From VRUE01 sp963702575 (GTDB lineage Bacteria > Actinomycetota > Thermoleophilia > Solirubrobacterales > 70-9), in contig CAVPCU010000002.1 of the NCBI GenBank assembly GCA_963702575.1, forward strand, positions 372,001 through 436,000: a stretch of 64,000 nt of DNA. The letters run 5' to 3'. Positions 32,444 to 40,173 of this stretch are shown in pieces (position 1 is the first letter of the stretch; every line of letters begins with the position of its first letter). A program made the translations under genes and the position numbers. A model generated the notes under the pieces. That model worked only from the letters and a program-made list of their open reading frames with translations. It had not been told where the DNA came from and made no database searches.

Positions 32444-33235
32444 ATGATCAGCCGCATCCTCGCCCTCGGCGGACACGACTTCACCTCCCGCCCGCCCGAC
32501 CGGGCGATCTGCGAGCTGATGCTGCGGCTGGCGACGACGAGGGCGGAGGGGAGGCCGCGGATCTGCATCCTGCCGACCGCCAGCGGCGACACCTCGGAGA
32601 TGATCGGGCGCTTCTACTCCGCCTTCGGCGAGCGCAACTGCGACCTCTCCGACCTCTCGCTCTTCCGCCTCGGCAGCCGGCCGATGGAGCTGCGTGACCA
32701 CCTCCTCGCCCAGGATCTGATCTACGTCGGCGGCGGCAGCCTGCTCAACCTGCTCGCGGTCTGGGATGCGCACGACCTCTCCGCGATCCTCGGCCTCGCC
32801 TGGCGCAACGGGGTGGTGCTCGCCGGCCAGAGCGCGGGGGCGATGTGCTGGTTCGAGGCCGGCATCACCAAGTCCTCCGGTAGGCCCGAGCCGGGCGCCG
32901 GCCTCGGCCTGCTCGGCGGCAGCCTCTGCGTCCACTACAACAACGAACCCGACCGCCGCGCCGCCTACCTCGAGGCGGTCGGCGACGGCATGCCCTCCGG
33001 CTACGGCCTCGACGACTACGCCGGCCTGCTCTGGGAGGGCAACGGCACCCCCGCGGCGCTAACCGCCCAGCGCGGCGCCCGCGCCTACCGGGTCGCCAAG
33101 GGCGAGGACGGCGTAGTCGAGTCACCCCTACCAGCGCGCTTTCTCCCCGCCCCAGCCCCGGCAGCCCTGCGCGAGGACATAGCCGAGTTCCGCCGGATCA
33201 CCGGCATGCGAAAAAGGGCTGGTTGGTTGGGTTAG
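32444..33235 (+). CDS. S51-family peptidase (peptidase E-like)
   Basis: A 263-aa intact paralogue of the preceding gene: ICILPTASGDTSEMIGRFYS, DLIYVGGGSLLNLLAVW, VVLAGQSAGAMCWFEAG (nucleophile Ser), LGGSLCVHYNNEPDRR. Cytoplasmic dipeptidase-like, Ser-His-Glu/Asp class. It starts 10 bp after the previous stop. Its stop codon lies inside the left arm of a long hairpin element. Confidence 0.85.
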   Translation: MISRILALGGHDFTSRPPDRAICELMLRLATTRAEGRPRICILPTASGDTSEMIGRFYSAFGERNCDLSDLSLFRLGSRPMELRDHLLAQDLIYVGGGSLLNLLAVWDAHDLSAILGLAWRNGVVLAGQSAGAMCWFEAGITKSSGRPEPGAGLGLLGGSLCVHYNNEPDRRAAYLEAVGDGMPSGYGLDDYAGLLWEGNGTPAALTAQRGARAYRVAKGEDGVVESPLPARFLPAPAPAALREDIAEFRRITGMRKRAGWLG

Positions 33236-33323
33236 GTCGGGTGTCCCTCGCCCGGACAAATGCCGGCCTGATGAGGCCGGCATTTTGAGTATCCGCCCGT
33301 TCGAGGGACACCCGACCTACCCC
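33229..33323. repeat. Nested hairpin element, copy A
   Basis: Outer arms 33229-33250 and 33302-33323 are complementary at 21 of 22 positions (…GGTCGGGTGTCCCTCG). Inside is a core shared with copies B and C: CCGGACAAATGCCGGCC, a 4-6 nt turn, GGCCGGCATTTTGAG, then TATCCGCCCG. The right arm plus flank (CGAGGGACACCCGAC...) is almost identical to part of the terminator at 33916-33948. Confidence 0.85.
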
Positions 33324-33387
33324 TCTTCGGCCGGCCGAATTCTGCGATTCGGCTACGGTCCTCTCACCGTCCCGAGCAAGGAGCGAC

Positions 33388-33921
33388 ATGGCTGAGAAAA
33401 GCTTTCCCGATGCGTTGAACGAGCAGATCGCGAATGAGTTCGCTGCGTCGCAGCAATACGTGGGGGCTGCTGTGTATTACGACGCCGAAACGCTGCCCCG
33501 GTTGGCGCACTTCTTCTACCGGCAGGCGCTGGAGGAGCGCGAGCACGCGATGATGATGGTCCAGTACCTGCTCGACGTCGGCGCTGAGGTCCACATCCCC
33601 GACATCAAGTCGCAGCAGACCAGCTACGCTGACGGGAGCGCACCGGTGCGGATGGCGCTCGAGCAGGAGAAGCGGGTCGGCGAGGAGATCTACGCGCTGT
33701 TCGAGCTGGCGCGCGAGGTCAAGGACTACCGCGCCGAGCAGTTCATGCAGTGGTTCGTCAAGGAGCAGGTCGAGGAGGTCGCGCTAATGGGCGATCTGCT
33801 CAACGTGGTCGAGCGCTCGAAGGAGAACCTGCTGCTGACCGAGGACTACATCGCGCGCGAGGCGCCCGGCGAAGGGGGCGGCGATGCGACCAAGCCGCCT
33901 GCGGCCGGGATGGGGGGGTAG
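33388..33921 (+). CDS. ftn: Ferritin
   Basis: A 177-aa non-haem ferritin (iron storage 24-mer). Ferroxidase ligands are visible: Glu in LNEQIANEFAASQQYVG, EEREHAMMM (Glu and His), and Glu in the RVGEEIYALFE and KEQVEEVALMGDLL helices. The C-terminal tail is Gly/Pro-rich. ATG 33388 has AAGGAG upstream. The DtxR-type repressor at 62.5 kb is a possible regulator of such genes, but no operator was identified here. Confidence 0.92.
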   Translation: MAEKSFPDALNEQIANEFAASQQYVGAAVYYDAETLPRLAHFFYRQALEEREHAMMMVQYLLDVGAEVHIPDIKSQQTSYADGSAPVRMALEQEKRVGEEIYALFELAREVKDYRAEQFMQWFVKEQVEEVALMGDLLNVVERSKENLLLTEDYIAREAPGEGGGDATKPPAAGMGG

Positions 33922-33948
33922 ATCGGGCGAGGGACACCCGATCTACCC
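33916..33948. terminator. Bidirectional hairpin between ferritin and enolase-family gene
   Basis: Arms GGGTAGATCGGG (33916-33927) and CCCGATCTACCC (33937-33948), 9-nt loop, covering the ends of two convergent genes (stops at 33921 and 33943). No T-tract is needed in one direction only; it likely terminates both. Confidence 0.65.
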
Positions 33949-35007
33949 CTCGGCCCAGCGGAAGCCAGTGGGCGTCAGCTGGGGCTCTAGAGGGCTGGTT
34001 GGCAGATCGGGCGGGGGGTCGGCTTCGTTGTAGCCGCGCGGGGCGGTGTCGTTGGGGGTGTCGGGGTGGAAGAGCGAGGCGAGCGCCTGGATCTGGCCGC
34101 GGCCGACGCCGAGCTCCCACTGGCCGCCGCCGTAGGCGCCGATGCCGTGCTCGGCGCAGTAGTCGTAGGTCGCGCAGAGGTCGCGCAGGCCGCCGATCCG
34201 CGAGGGCTTGACGTTGACCATCTTCGGCGGCCAGGGCAGCGCCTCGACGTCGGCGATCGAGTGGATCGGGGCGTCCCAGGTGAGCCGGTCGCGGACGGGC
34301 TCGAGCAGCGGCCGGGTCTCCTCGTTCACGTCGGGGTCCTCGAGCCAGGCTTCGGGGAAGGCCTCGATCAGCTTGGCGTAGAGCTCGGGGTCGGTCTCGA
34401 CGTCGACCACGGTGCCTTTGTAGAAGCCCTTGAGGTCGAGCGAGTCGACCGCCCTGGTCTCGACCAGGGCGGCGATCAGCTCGTCGGTCCAATCGTTGAC
34501 CGGGTCGAGCTTGAAGCGCAGCGTCGGGTAGGGGTCGAGCTTGCGCCGCAGGGTCTCGATCGAGGAGGGCTCCTCGGGGCCGCCGGCGAGGCGCATCGAG
34601 CAGACGAAGACGACCGGCCGCGGCTCGCGGCCGAGCGCGGTGGCGATGCCGATCCCCGACTGGCGCAGCGCCAGGTCGAGCGCCGCCGACTCGAAGGCCC
34701 AGCGGCGGTAGCGGCGCGAGACCTCGCGCTGCGGCTCGGCCGGGAAGGTGTCGACCTCGCCGATGAAGTCGCAGAACTCGCCCAGGCTGGCGTAGCCGGT
34801 GAGGTCGAGCGTCGGGCCGGCGTCCTGCAGGGCGACGTGGTCGAGCGCGTCGTAGGTGACATCCTCGCCGAGCCCGTCCTCGCCGTTGCCCCAGAGATGG
34901 ATCGTGGTGCTGAGGCGTTCGAAACCCGGGGTCTGGTGCTCGAGGCCCTGCAGCTCGTAGCCCTCGATCTCCAGGGGGAGGTCGGCGAGCAGGTCGAAGG
35001 TTGCCAC
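33943..35007 (-). CDS. Mandelate racemase/muconate-type enolase-superfamily enzyme
   Basis: A 354-aa protein of the enolase superfamily. The barrel motifs are LRFKLDP (catalytic Lys region), SLDLKGFY and LEDPDV (metal ligands), then VNVKPSRIGGL and a late GGGQWELGVGRGQ. The K-P-S-R-I-G-G motif resembles the o-succinylbenzoate synthase/dipeptide-epimerase side of the family. Divergent (28 bp) from the FAD oxidoreductase. Substrate not predictable. Confidence 0.82.
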   Translation of the reverse strand: MATFDLLADLPLEIEGYELQGLEHQTPGFERLSTTIHLWGNGEDGLGEDVTYDALDHVALQDAGPTLDLTGYASLGEFCDFIGEVDTFPAEPQREVSRRYRRWAFESAALDLALRQSGIGIATALGREPRPVVFVCSMRLAGGPEEPSSIETLRRKLDPYPTLRFKLDPVNDWTDELIAALVETRAVDSLDLKGFYKGTVVDVETDPELYAKLIEAFPEAWLEDPDVNEETRPLLEPVRDRLTWDAPIHSIADVEALPWPPKMVNVKPSRIGGLRDLCATYDYCAEHGIGAYGGGQWELGVGRGQIQALASLFHPDTPNDTAPRGYNEADPPPDLPTSPLEPQLTPTGFRWAEG

Positions 35008-35035
35008 GAGCTGAGTCTACGGCCAGACTGCCTCC

Positions 35036-36505
35036 ATGAAGCACACTCGCCATGGGTATTGGCTGGAGGAGGCTGGGGACGTCGAGGCTGCCCCGGAGCT
35101 GGTCGGGGAGCGGAGCGCCGATGTGGTTGTGATCGGGGGTGGGTATGCGGGGATGTGGGCTGCATGGCACGTCAAGGCCATGGAGCCGGGGGCGGACGTC
35201 GTCTTGCTCGAGGGGGAGGTTTGCGGGCATGGGCCCAGCGGGCGGAACGGGGGGTTCTGCAACGTGATGTGGTTCTCGCTGCCGAACATGCGGCGGCGGT
35301 GGGGGGACGCGGCGGCGCTGGCGATCGGGCGGGCTTCGCGGGAGGCGGTGGATGGGATCGAAGCTTTCTGTCGGGAGCAGGAGGTCGATGCCTGGTTCCG
35401 CCGCGGCGGGTACCTGCAGGTCTCGACCGCACCGGCCCACGACGGGGCCTGGGAGGAGGCGCTGACCGCCTGCCGCGAGCTGGGCGCGGCTGCGGCCGCT
35501 GGCGAGACGCCGGGGGGCGGGGACGCCGGTCGGCCGCTGGATGCCGGTGAGGTGGCGGCGCGCTGCGCCTCATCCGCTTTCCGGGCGGGCGCCTTCTATC
35601 CGGACGCCGCCACCGTGCAGCCGGCGCGACTGGCGCTCGGCCTGCGTGAGCGGCTGCTCGGCGCCGGCGTCGAGATATACGAGCGCTCCCCAGTTCGCCG
35701 CCTGGCGGGCGCATCCGACATTCACCCACCTCAGGTGTGGTCAAAATCGGATACGCGGGGCGGGGTGGTCGCATATACGGATGCCGGCACGGTGCGGGCC
35801 GGCGCCGCCGTCGTCGCGATCGGGGGGGCGGCGAAGGCACCGCATGCGCCGCTGCGCAACGCGCTCACGATGACCTCCTCGCACATCGTCCTCACCGAGC
35901 CGGTGCCCGACGTGCTCGAGCAGGTCGGCTGGACCGGGGGAGAGTGCATCACCGACAGCCGCTCGCTGATCGACTACTTCCGCACCACGCCGGACGGCCG
36001 CATCGCCTTCGGCTGGGGCGGCGGCCGGATCGCGATGGGCGCCCGCCTGCGCGGCCGCGCCGAGATCGACCGCGAGGCGGTCGCCGCCGCCGCGGCCCGC
36101 CTGCGCGACTACTTCCCGGCCCTGGCCGGGCGCCGCATCACCCACGCCTGGGGCGGCCCGGTCGACGCCTCCCCGACCCACATCCCGATGGTCGTCCCCC
36201 TGCGTGGCGGCCGCGCCTTCTGCGCCGCCGGCTTCACCGGCAACGGCGTCGGCCCCTCCCACATGGTCGGCCGCTCCCTAGCCTCCCTAGCCCTAGACCG
36301 CCGCGATGAGCATTCACGCTTGGCCTTCGTCGACCCTTCACCTCAGCGAGTCCCACCGGAGCCGTTCCACTGGCTCGGCGGCGAGGTCATCCGTAGAGCG
36401 CTTACGGCCAAGGAGAACGCCCAGCTCGCGAACGAGGATCCAAGCCCGCTCAGCTCTCTCATCTCGCGCATCCCCGAGCTAGTGGGCTTTCACATCGGCC
36501 GGTGA
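35036..36505 (+). CDS. FAD-dependent amine oxidoreductase (DAO/PuuB-like)
   Basis: A 489-aa protein. The dinucleotide-binding motif VVVIGGGYAGMWAAWHV is at residues 30-46, GPSGRNGGF typical of gamma-glutamylputrescine oxidase/sarcosine-oxidase-like enzymes, and the C-terminal FAD contact GFTGNGVGPSHMVGR. Probable oxidation of an amine in the same catabolic theme as the aminotransferase/aldehyde dehydrogenase operon downstream. Residues around 225-240 (SDIHPPQVWSKSDTR) look like a short insertion of different base composition in the middle of an otherwise standard domain. Confidence 0.82.
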   Translation: MKHTRHGYWLEEAGDVEAAPELVGERSADVVVIGGGYAGMWAAWHVKAMEPGADVVLLEGEVCGHGPSGRNGGFCNVMWFSLPNMRRRWGDAAALAIGRASREAVDGIEAFCREQEVDAWFRRGGYLQVSTAPAHDGAWEEALTACRELGAAAAAGETPGGGDAGRPLDAGEVAARCASSAFRAGAFYPDAATVQPARLALGLRERLLGAGVEIYERSPVRRLAGASDIHPPQVWSKSDTRGGVVAYTDAGTVRAGAAVVAIGGAAKAPHAPLRNALTMTSSHIVLTEPVPDVLEQVGWTGGECITDSRSLIDYFRTTPDGRIAFGWGGGRIAMGARLRGRAEIDREAVAAAAARLRDYFPALAGRRITHAWGGPVDASPTHIPMVVPLRGGRAFCAAGFTGNGVGPSHMVGRSLASLALDRRDEHSRLAFVDPSPQRVPPEPFHWLGGEVIRRALTAKENAQLANEDPSPLSSLISRIPELVGFHIGR

Positions 36506-36630
36506 GGAAGGCCAGGGATGGCTTCGATGGAGCCTCGCGAAGCGGCTCCGCAGAGTGATTCTTCCGCGAAGCGGTCCAACATAGTGAGCGAAGCGAACAT
36601 AGGCTCCAGCGGAGCCATCCCTGGCCTTCC
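36506..36630. repeat. 125-bp inverted-repeat element filling a convergent gap
   Basis: Outer arms GGAAGGCCAGGGATGGCT (36506-36523) and its exact complement (36613-36630); a second inner stem GGAGCC/GGCTCC; the interior carries CGCGAAGCGG twice. It occupies exactly the gap between two convergent genes (stops at 36505 and 36631), so it may serve as a two-way terminator or be a small repeat element. Confidence 0.7.
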
Positions 36631-37053
36631 CTACGACCGCCGCGCGGGAACCACCAGCACCGGCCGGTCCGCCTGATGCAGCAGCCGGTAGGGCGTCGAG
36701 CCGAGGATCGCGCCTTTGAGCGGCGCATCGCCGGAACCGCCGACGACGATCATCCTCGCGTCGCGCTGATCGGCGACATCGAGGACGGCCGCCGCCGCGC
36801 GTTTCGCGACCAGCTCGTAGGCGGCCCTGACCCCGTCGGTCTCTACCAGCCGCTTGGCCTCGCCCATCACCTTCTCGCCGAACTCCTCGATCGCCTCCTC
36901 GTGTTCGGCGATCTCGCCACCCCAGGTGCCGGGCGGCGCGTAGCCGAAGACGAGCACGACCTCGTCGCCGAGGCCCTTGGCCAGCTCCTTTGCCCGCTCG
37001 AGTGCCGCCTTGCTGGAGTCGGAGCCGTCATAGCCGACGACGATCGAGCCCAT
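36631..37053 (-). CDS. Universal stress protein (UspA family)
   Basis: A 140-aa UspA domain: MGSIVVGYDGSDSSKAAL at the start and the ATP-binding signature GGSGDAPLKGAILGSTPYRL near the end. Its ATG overlaps the permease stop (TGATG), so it is translated with the permease; fusion or pairing of Usp with APC transporters is common. Confidence 0.9.
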   Translation of the reverse strand: MGSIVVGYDGSDSSKAALERAKELAKGLGDEVVLVFGYAPPGTWGGEIAEHEEAIEEFGEKVMGEAKRLVETDGVRAAYELVAKRAAAAVLDVADQRDARMIVVGGSGDAPLKGAILGSTPYRLLHQADRPVLVVPARRS

Positions 37054-38600
37054 CAGTCCTCACCTCCGGAGGCAAGCCCGCCCGCCTCGGGCGGCGCTTC
37101 GCCCTCGAGGAATCCCTCGGGCGCGACCTCGGCTCGGCGTTTGAAGAAGGCCGGCACCGCTCGCCACTGGACCACCATGAGCACGACCCCGAGAACCAGG
37201 AAGAAGGCCGCGATCAAGAGCGGCGGGCCGATCCCGAGCCAGGAGTTGCCGGATTCGGAGTTGGCGGGGTTGGAGAGTTCGATCGCGTTCTTGATCAGCA
37301 GGTAGAAGAGGATGACCCCGCCTGCGAAGGGCCCGAGGCCGACGTAGAAGAAGTTCTTGACGCTGCGCAGGAGCTCGTGTCGGTAGTAGACGGTGCAGGC
37401 GAATCCGGTGAGGCCGATGTAGAAGGAGATCATCAGGCCCAGCGCGGCCAGCGAGTCGAAGAGGATGTCTTCGCTGACCAGCGTCAGGCCGACGTACCAG
37501 ACGACCGAGGCGAGGCCCATCAGCACGGTCGAGATGTGGGGCGTCAGGTAGCGGGGGTGGACCTTGCCGAGGCTCTTCGGCAGCGCCTGCGCGCGCGCCA
37601 TCGAGAGCGTCGTCCGGGCGGTCGGCAGGATCGTCGTCTGGGTCGAGGCCGCCGCCGAGGAGAGCACCGCGATGATCAGCAGCTTGTCCAGCGGCGAGCC
37701 GAAGACTTGGGTGCCGAGCGAGCTGAGCACGTCTTCCTGGTTGGCGACCAGGTTGTGGACGCCGGCGTAGGACTGGGCGGCGACGCCGACGACGATGTAG
37801 ATGCCGAGCAGGATCAGGGTGCTGATCACGGTCGCCCGGCCGGGCGCCTCGTCGGGGTTCTCGGTCTCCTCGTTGACGGTGGCGGTCGTGTCCCAGCCCC
37901 AGTAGATGAAGACGGCGAGCAGCATCCCCGCCGAGATCTCGCTCGGGCTGAGCGAGAACGGGTTGAGCCAGGAGAGGCTCGGGTGGATCGAGCTGGACGG
38001 GGCGCTGCCGGCGTAGACCTTGACCAGGGCGACGACCGCGAACAGGGCCAGGGTGACGATCTCGGCGGCCAGCAGGCCGACCTGGGTGCGCGCCGAGAGC
38101 TCGATTCCGATCACCACGATCGCCGTCATCAGGGCGATCCAGGCGACCCCGACGGCGGTCACCGCGAAGGTCGATTCCGCCGCCGATTCCCAGCCGAAGA
38201 GCAGGAAGGTGTAGAGGCCGGCGATCTGCGCCAGGTTGGCCATCACGATCACGTCGGCGACGACGATCGTCCAGCCCGCGATCCAGCCCATCTGCGGGCC
38301 CATCGCCTTGGTCACCCAGGAGAAGCTGGTGCCGCAATCCGGGTCGGCTTTGTTCATGTAGTAGTAGCCGGCTGCGACCAGGAACATCGGCACGAAGCTG
38401 ATCAGCAGCACCGCGGGGGACTTCAGCGCGACGGCCGCGGCGATGAACCCGAGGGTCGCGGCGAGGCTGTAGCCGGGCGCGGTCGAGGCGACCCCGATGA
38501 CGACGCTGGAGACGAACCCGATCGCGTTCTTCTTCAGCCCCTTCTCGCCACTGCTGGGCACTATCGGCCGTCTCTCCTCGGTGGCGGGAACGCTCGCCAT
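37053..38600 (-). CDS. APC-superfamily amino acid/polyamine permease
   Basis: A 515-aa transporter with about 12 membrane helices; the first helix region has GYSLAATLGFIAAAVALKSP and the second PDCGTSFSWVTKAMGPQMGW, the APC pattern. Probable import of an amine or amino acid. It lies divergent (179 bp) from the aminotransferase operon, which suggests it feeds that pathway. Confidence 0.88.
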   Translation of the reverse strand: MASVPATEERRPIVPSSGEKGLKKNAIGFVSSVVIGVASTAPGYSLAATLGFIAAAVALKSPAVLLISFVPMFLVAAGYYYMNKADPDCGTSFSWVTKAMGPQMGWIAGWTIVVADVIVMANLAQIAGLYTFLLFGWESAAESTFAVTAVGVAWIALMTAIVVIGIELSARTQVGLLAAEIVTLALFAVVALVKVYAGSAPSSSIHPSLSWLNPFSLSPSEISAGMLLAVFIYWGWDTTATVNEETENPDEAPGRATVISTLILLGIYIVVGVAAQSYAGVHNLVANQEDVLSSLGTQVFGSPLDKLLIIAVLSSAAASTQTTILPTARTTLSMARAQALPKSLGKVHPRYLTPHISTVLMGLASVVWYVGLTLVSEDILFDSLAALGLMISFYIGLTGFACTVYYRHELLRSVKNFFYVGLGPFAGGVILFYLLIKNAIELSNPANSESGNSWLGIGPPLLIAAFFLVLGVVLMVVQWRAVPAFFKRRAEVAPEGFLEGEAPPEAGGLASGGED

Positions 38601-38620
38601 GCTGGAGAAGGTACGCCTAT

Positions 38621-38635
38621 GTGGCCAAGGGCCAC
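38621..38635. promoter_or_regulatory. Palindromes in permease/aminotransferase divergent region
   Basis: GTGGCC-AAG-GGCCAC (38621-38635) is a perfect dyad in the 179-bp gap; nearby are GGCA-GATG-TGCC and CCAC...GTGG. These are candidate operators, possibly for the PucR-type regulator encoded downstream. Confidence 0.35.
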
Positions 38636-38779
38636 AAGTGGCAGATGTGCCAAACTCTCGGGCGTTGCTTGTCCTCTTCGTACAACGACTCCGATTTAAC
38701 TTGACCCAATGACCACTTGCCAGTGTGGTTCTTTCGAGCTAGCTTTGTCCATAACGTCGTAGCAAGAGAGGAGAGTCGC

Positions 38780-40165
38780 ATGGCCATCGCGTCGCAAACC
38801 ACCGGAGCCGTGGGGGCCGAGCTCCAGGAGCAGGCAATGCGTCACCTCTGGATGCACTTCTCGCGGATGGGCTCCTACGGCCCCGACCACGAGATCCCGA
38901 TCATCGCCCGCGGCGAGGGCTGTTACGTCTACGACGAGCACGGCAACCGCTACCTCGACGGCCTCTCGGCGCTGTTCTGCGTCAACGCCGGCCACGGCCG
39001 CAGCGAGCTCGGGGAGGCGGCGGCGCGCCAGGTCGAAGAGCTCGATTTCTACACGCTCTGGAGCTACGCCCATCCGCGGGCGATCGAACTGGCGGCGCGG
39101 ATCGCCGCGCTCGCCCCCGGGGACCTCAACCGCGTCTTCTTCACCTCGGGCGGCTCGGAGGCGGTCGAGTCGGCGCTGAAGCTGGCCCGCAACTACCACC
39201 GGATGCGCGGCAACGCCCAGAAGCACAAGACGATCGCGCGCGAGATCGCCTACCACGGCACCTCGCTCGGCGCCCTCTCGGTGACCGGCATCACCGAGCT
39301 GCGCTCGCAGTTCGAGCCGCTCGCCCCCGGTGGCTGCCATGTGCCGAACACCAATTCCTATCGCTGGCCGGTGGACCGCCACCCGCTCTGGGCGGCGAGC
39401 GCGATCGAGGAGCGGATCATGTTCGAGGGGCCGGAGACGGTCGCCGCGGTGATCCTCGAGCCGGTCCAGAACGCGGGCGGCTGCTTCGTCCCGCCGGAGG
39501 GCTACTTCGAGCGGGTGCGGGAGATCTGCGACCGCTACGACGTGCTGATGATCTCCGACGAGGTGATCTGCGCCTGGGGCCGGCTCGGCCACTACTTCGG
39601 CAACGAACGCTTCGGCTATGTGCCCGACATCGTCACGGTGGCGAAGGCGCTGACCTCGGCCTACATGCCGATGGGCGCGGTCGTCGCCTCCGACCGGGTC
39701 GCCGAGCCGTTCATGCAGGGCGACGAGTCCTTCGCCCACGGCTTCACCTTCGCCGGCCACCCGGTCGCCGCGGCGGTCGCGATGGCCAACCTCGACGTCT
39801 TCGAGCGCGAGGATCTCTGCGGCCACGTGCTCGCCAAGGAGGGCGAGTTCCGCCAGATGCTCGAGACCCTGCACGACCTGCCGATCGTCGGCGACGTGCG
39901 CGGGGCCGGCTTCTTCCAGGCGATCGAGCTGGTCAAGGACAAGGACACGAAAGAGAGCTTCGACGATGAGGAGGCCGAGGAGCTCTTGCGCGGCTTCCTC
40001 TCCGGCGAGCTATACAAGCGCGGCCTGATCTGCCGCGCCGACGACCGCGGCGACCCGGTGATCCAGCTCGCCCCGCCGCTGATCTGCGACACCGAGCAGT
40101 TCGAAGAGATGCACGATGTGCTGCGGGGGGTCCTCTCCGACGCTTGGGAGCGGGTCAAGAGATAG
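38780..40165 (+). CDS. Class III PLP aminotransferase (omega-aminotransferase type)
   Basis: A 461-aa fold-type I class III aminotransferase. Key motifs: VNAGHGRSELGEAA, FTSGGSEAVESALKLAR, AYHGTSLGALS, MISDEVICAWGR (Asp binding the PLP pyridine), VTVAKALTSAYMPMGAV (catalytic Lys). Such enzymes use beta-alanine/pyruvate, putrescine, GABA or other omega-amines. Start ATG 38780 has AGAGGAGAG. First gene of an operon with a PucR regulator, alanine dehydrogenase and aldehyde dehydrogenase: pyruvate would be the amino acceptor and alanine dehydrogenase would regenerate it. Confidence 0.9.
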   Translation: MAIASQTTGAVGAELQEQAMRHLWMHFSRMGSYGPDHEIPIIARGEGCYVYDEHGNRYLDGLSALFCVNAGHGRSELGEAAARQVEELDFYTLWSYAHPRAIELAARIAALAPGDLNRVFFTSGGSEAVESALKLARNYHRMRGNAQKHKTIAREIAYHGTSLGALSVTGITELRSQFEPLAPGGCHVPNTNSYRWPVDRHPLWAASAIEERIMFEGPETVAAVILEPVQNAGGCFVPPEGYFERVREICDRYDVLMISDEVICAWGRLGHYFGNERFGYVPDIVTVAKALTSAYMPMGAVVASDRVAEPFMQGDESFAHGFTFAGHPVAAAVAMANLDVFEREDLCGHVLAKEGEFRQMLETLHDLPIVGDVRGAGFFQAIELVKDKDTKESFDDEEAEELLRGFLSGELYKRGLICRADDRGDPVIQLAPPLICDTEQFEEMHDVLRGVLSDAWERVKR

Positions 40166-40173
40166 GCCGGACG

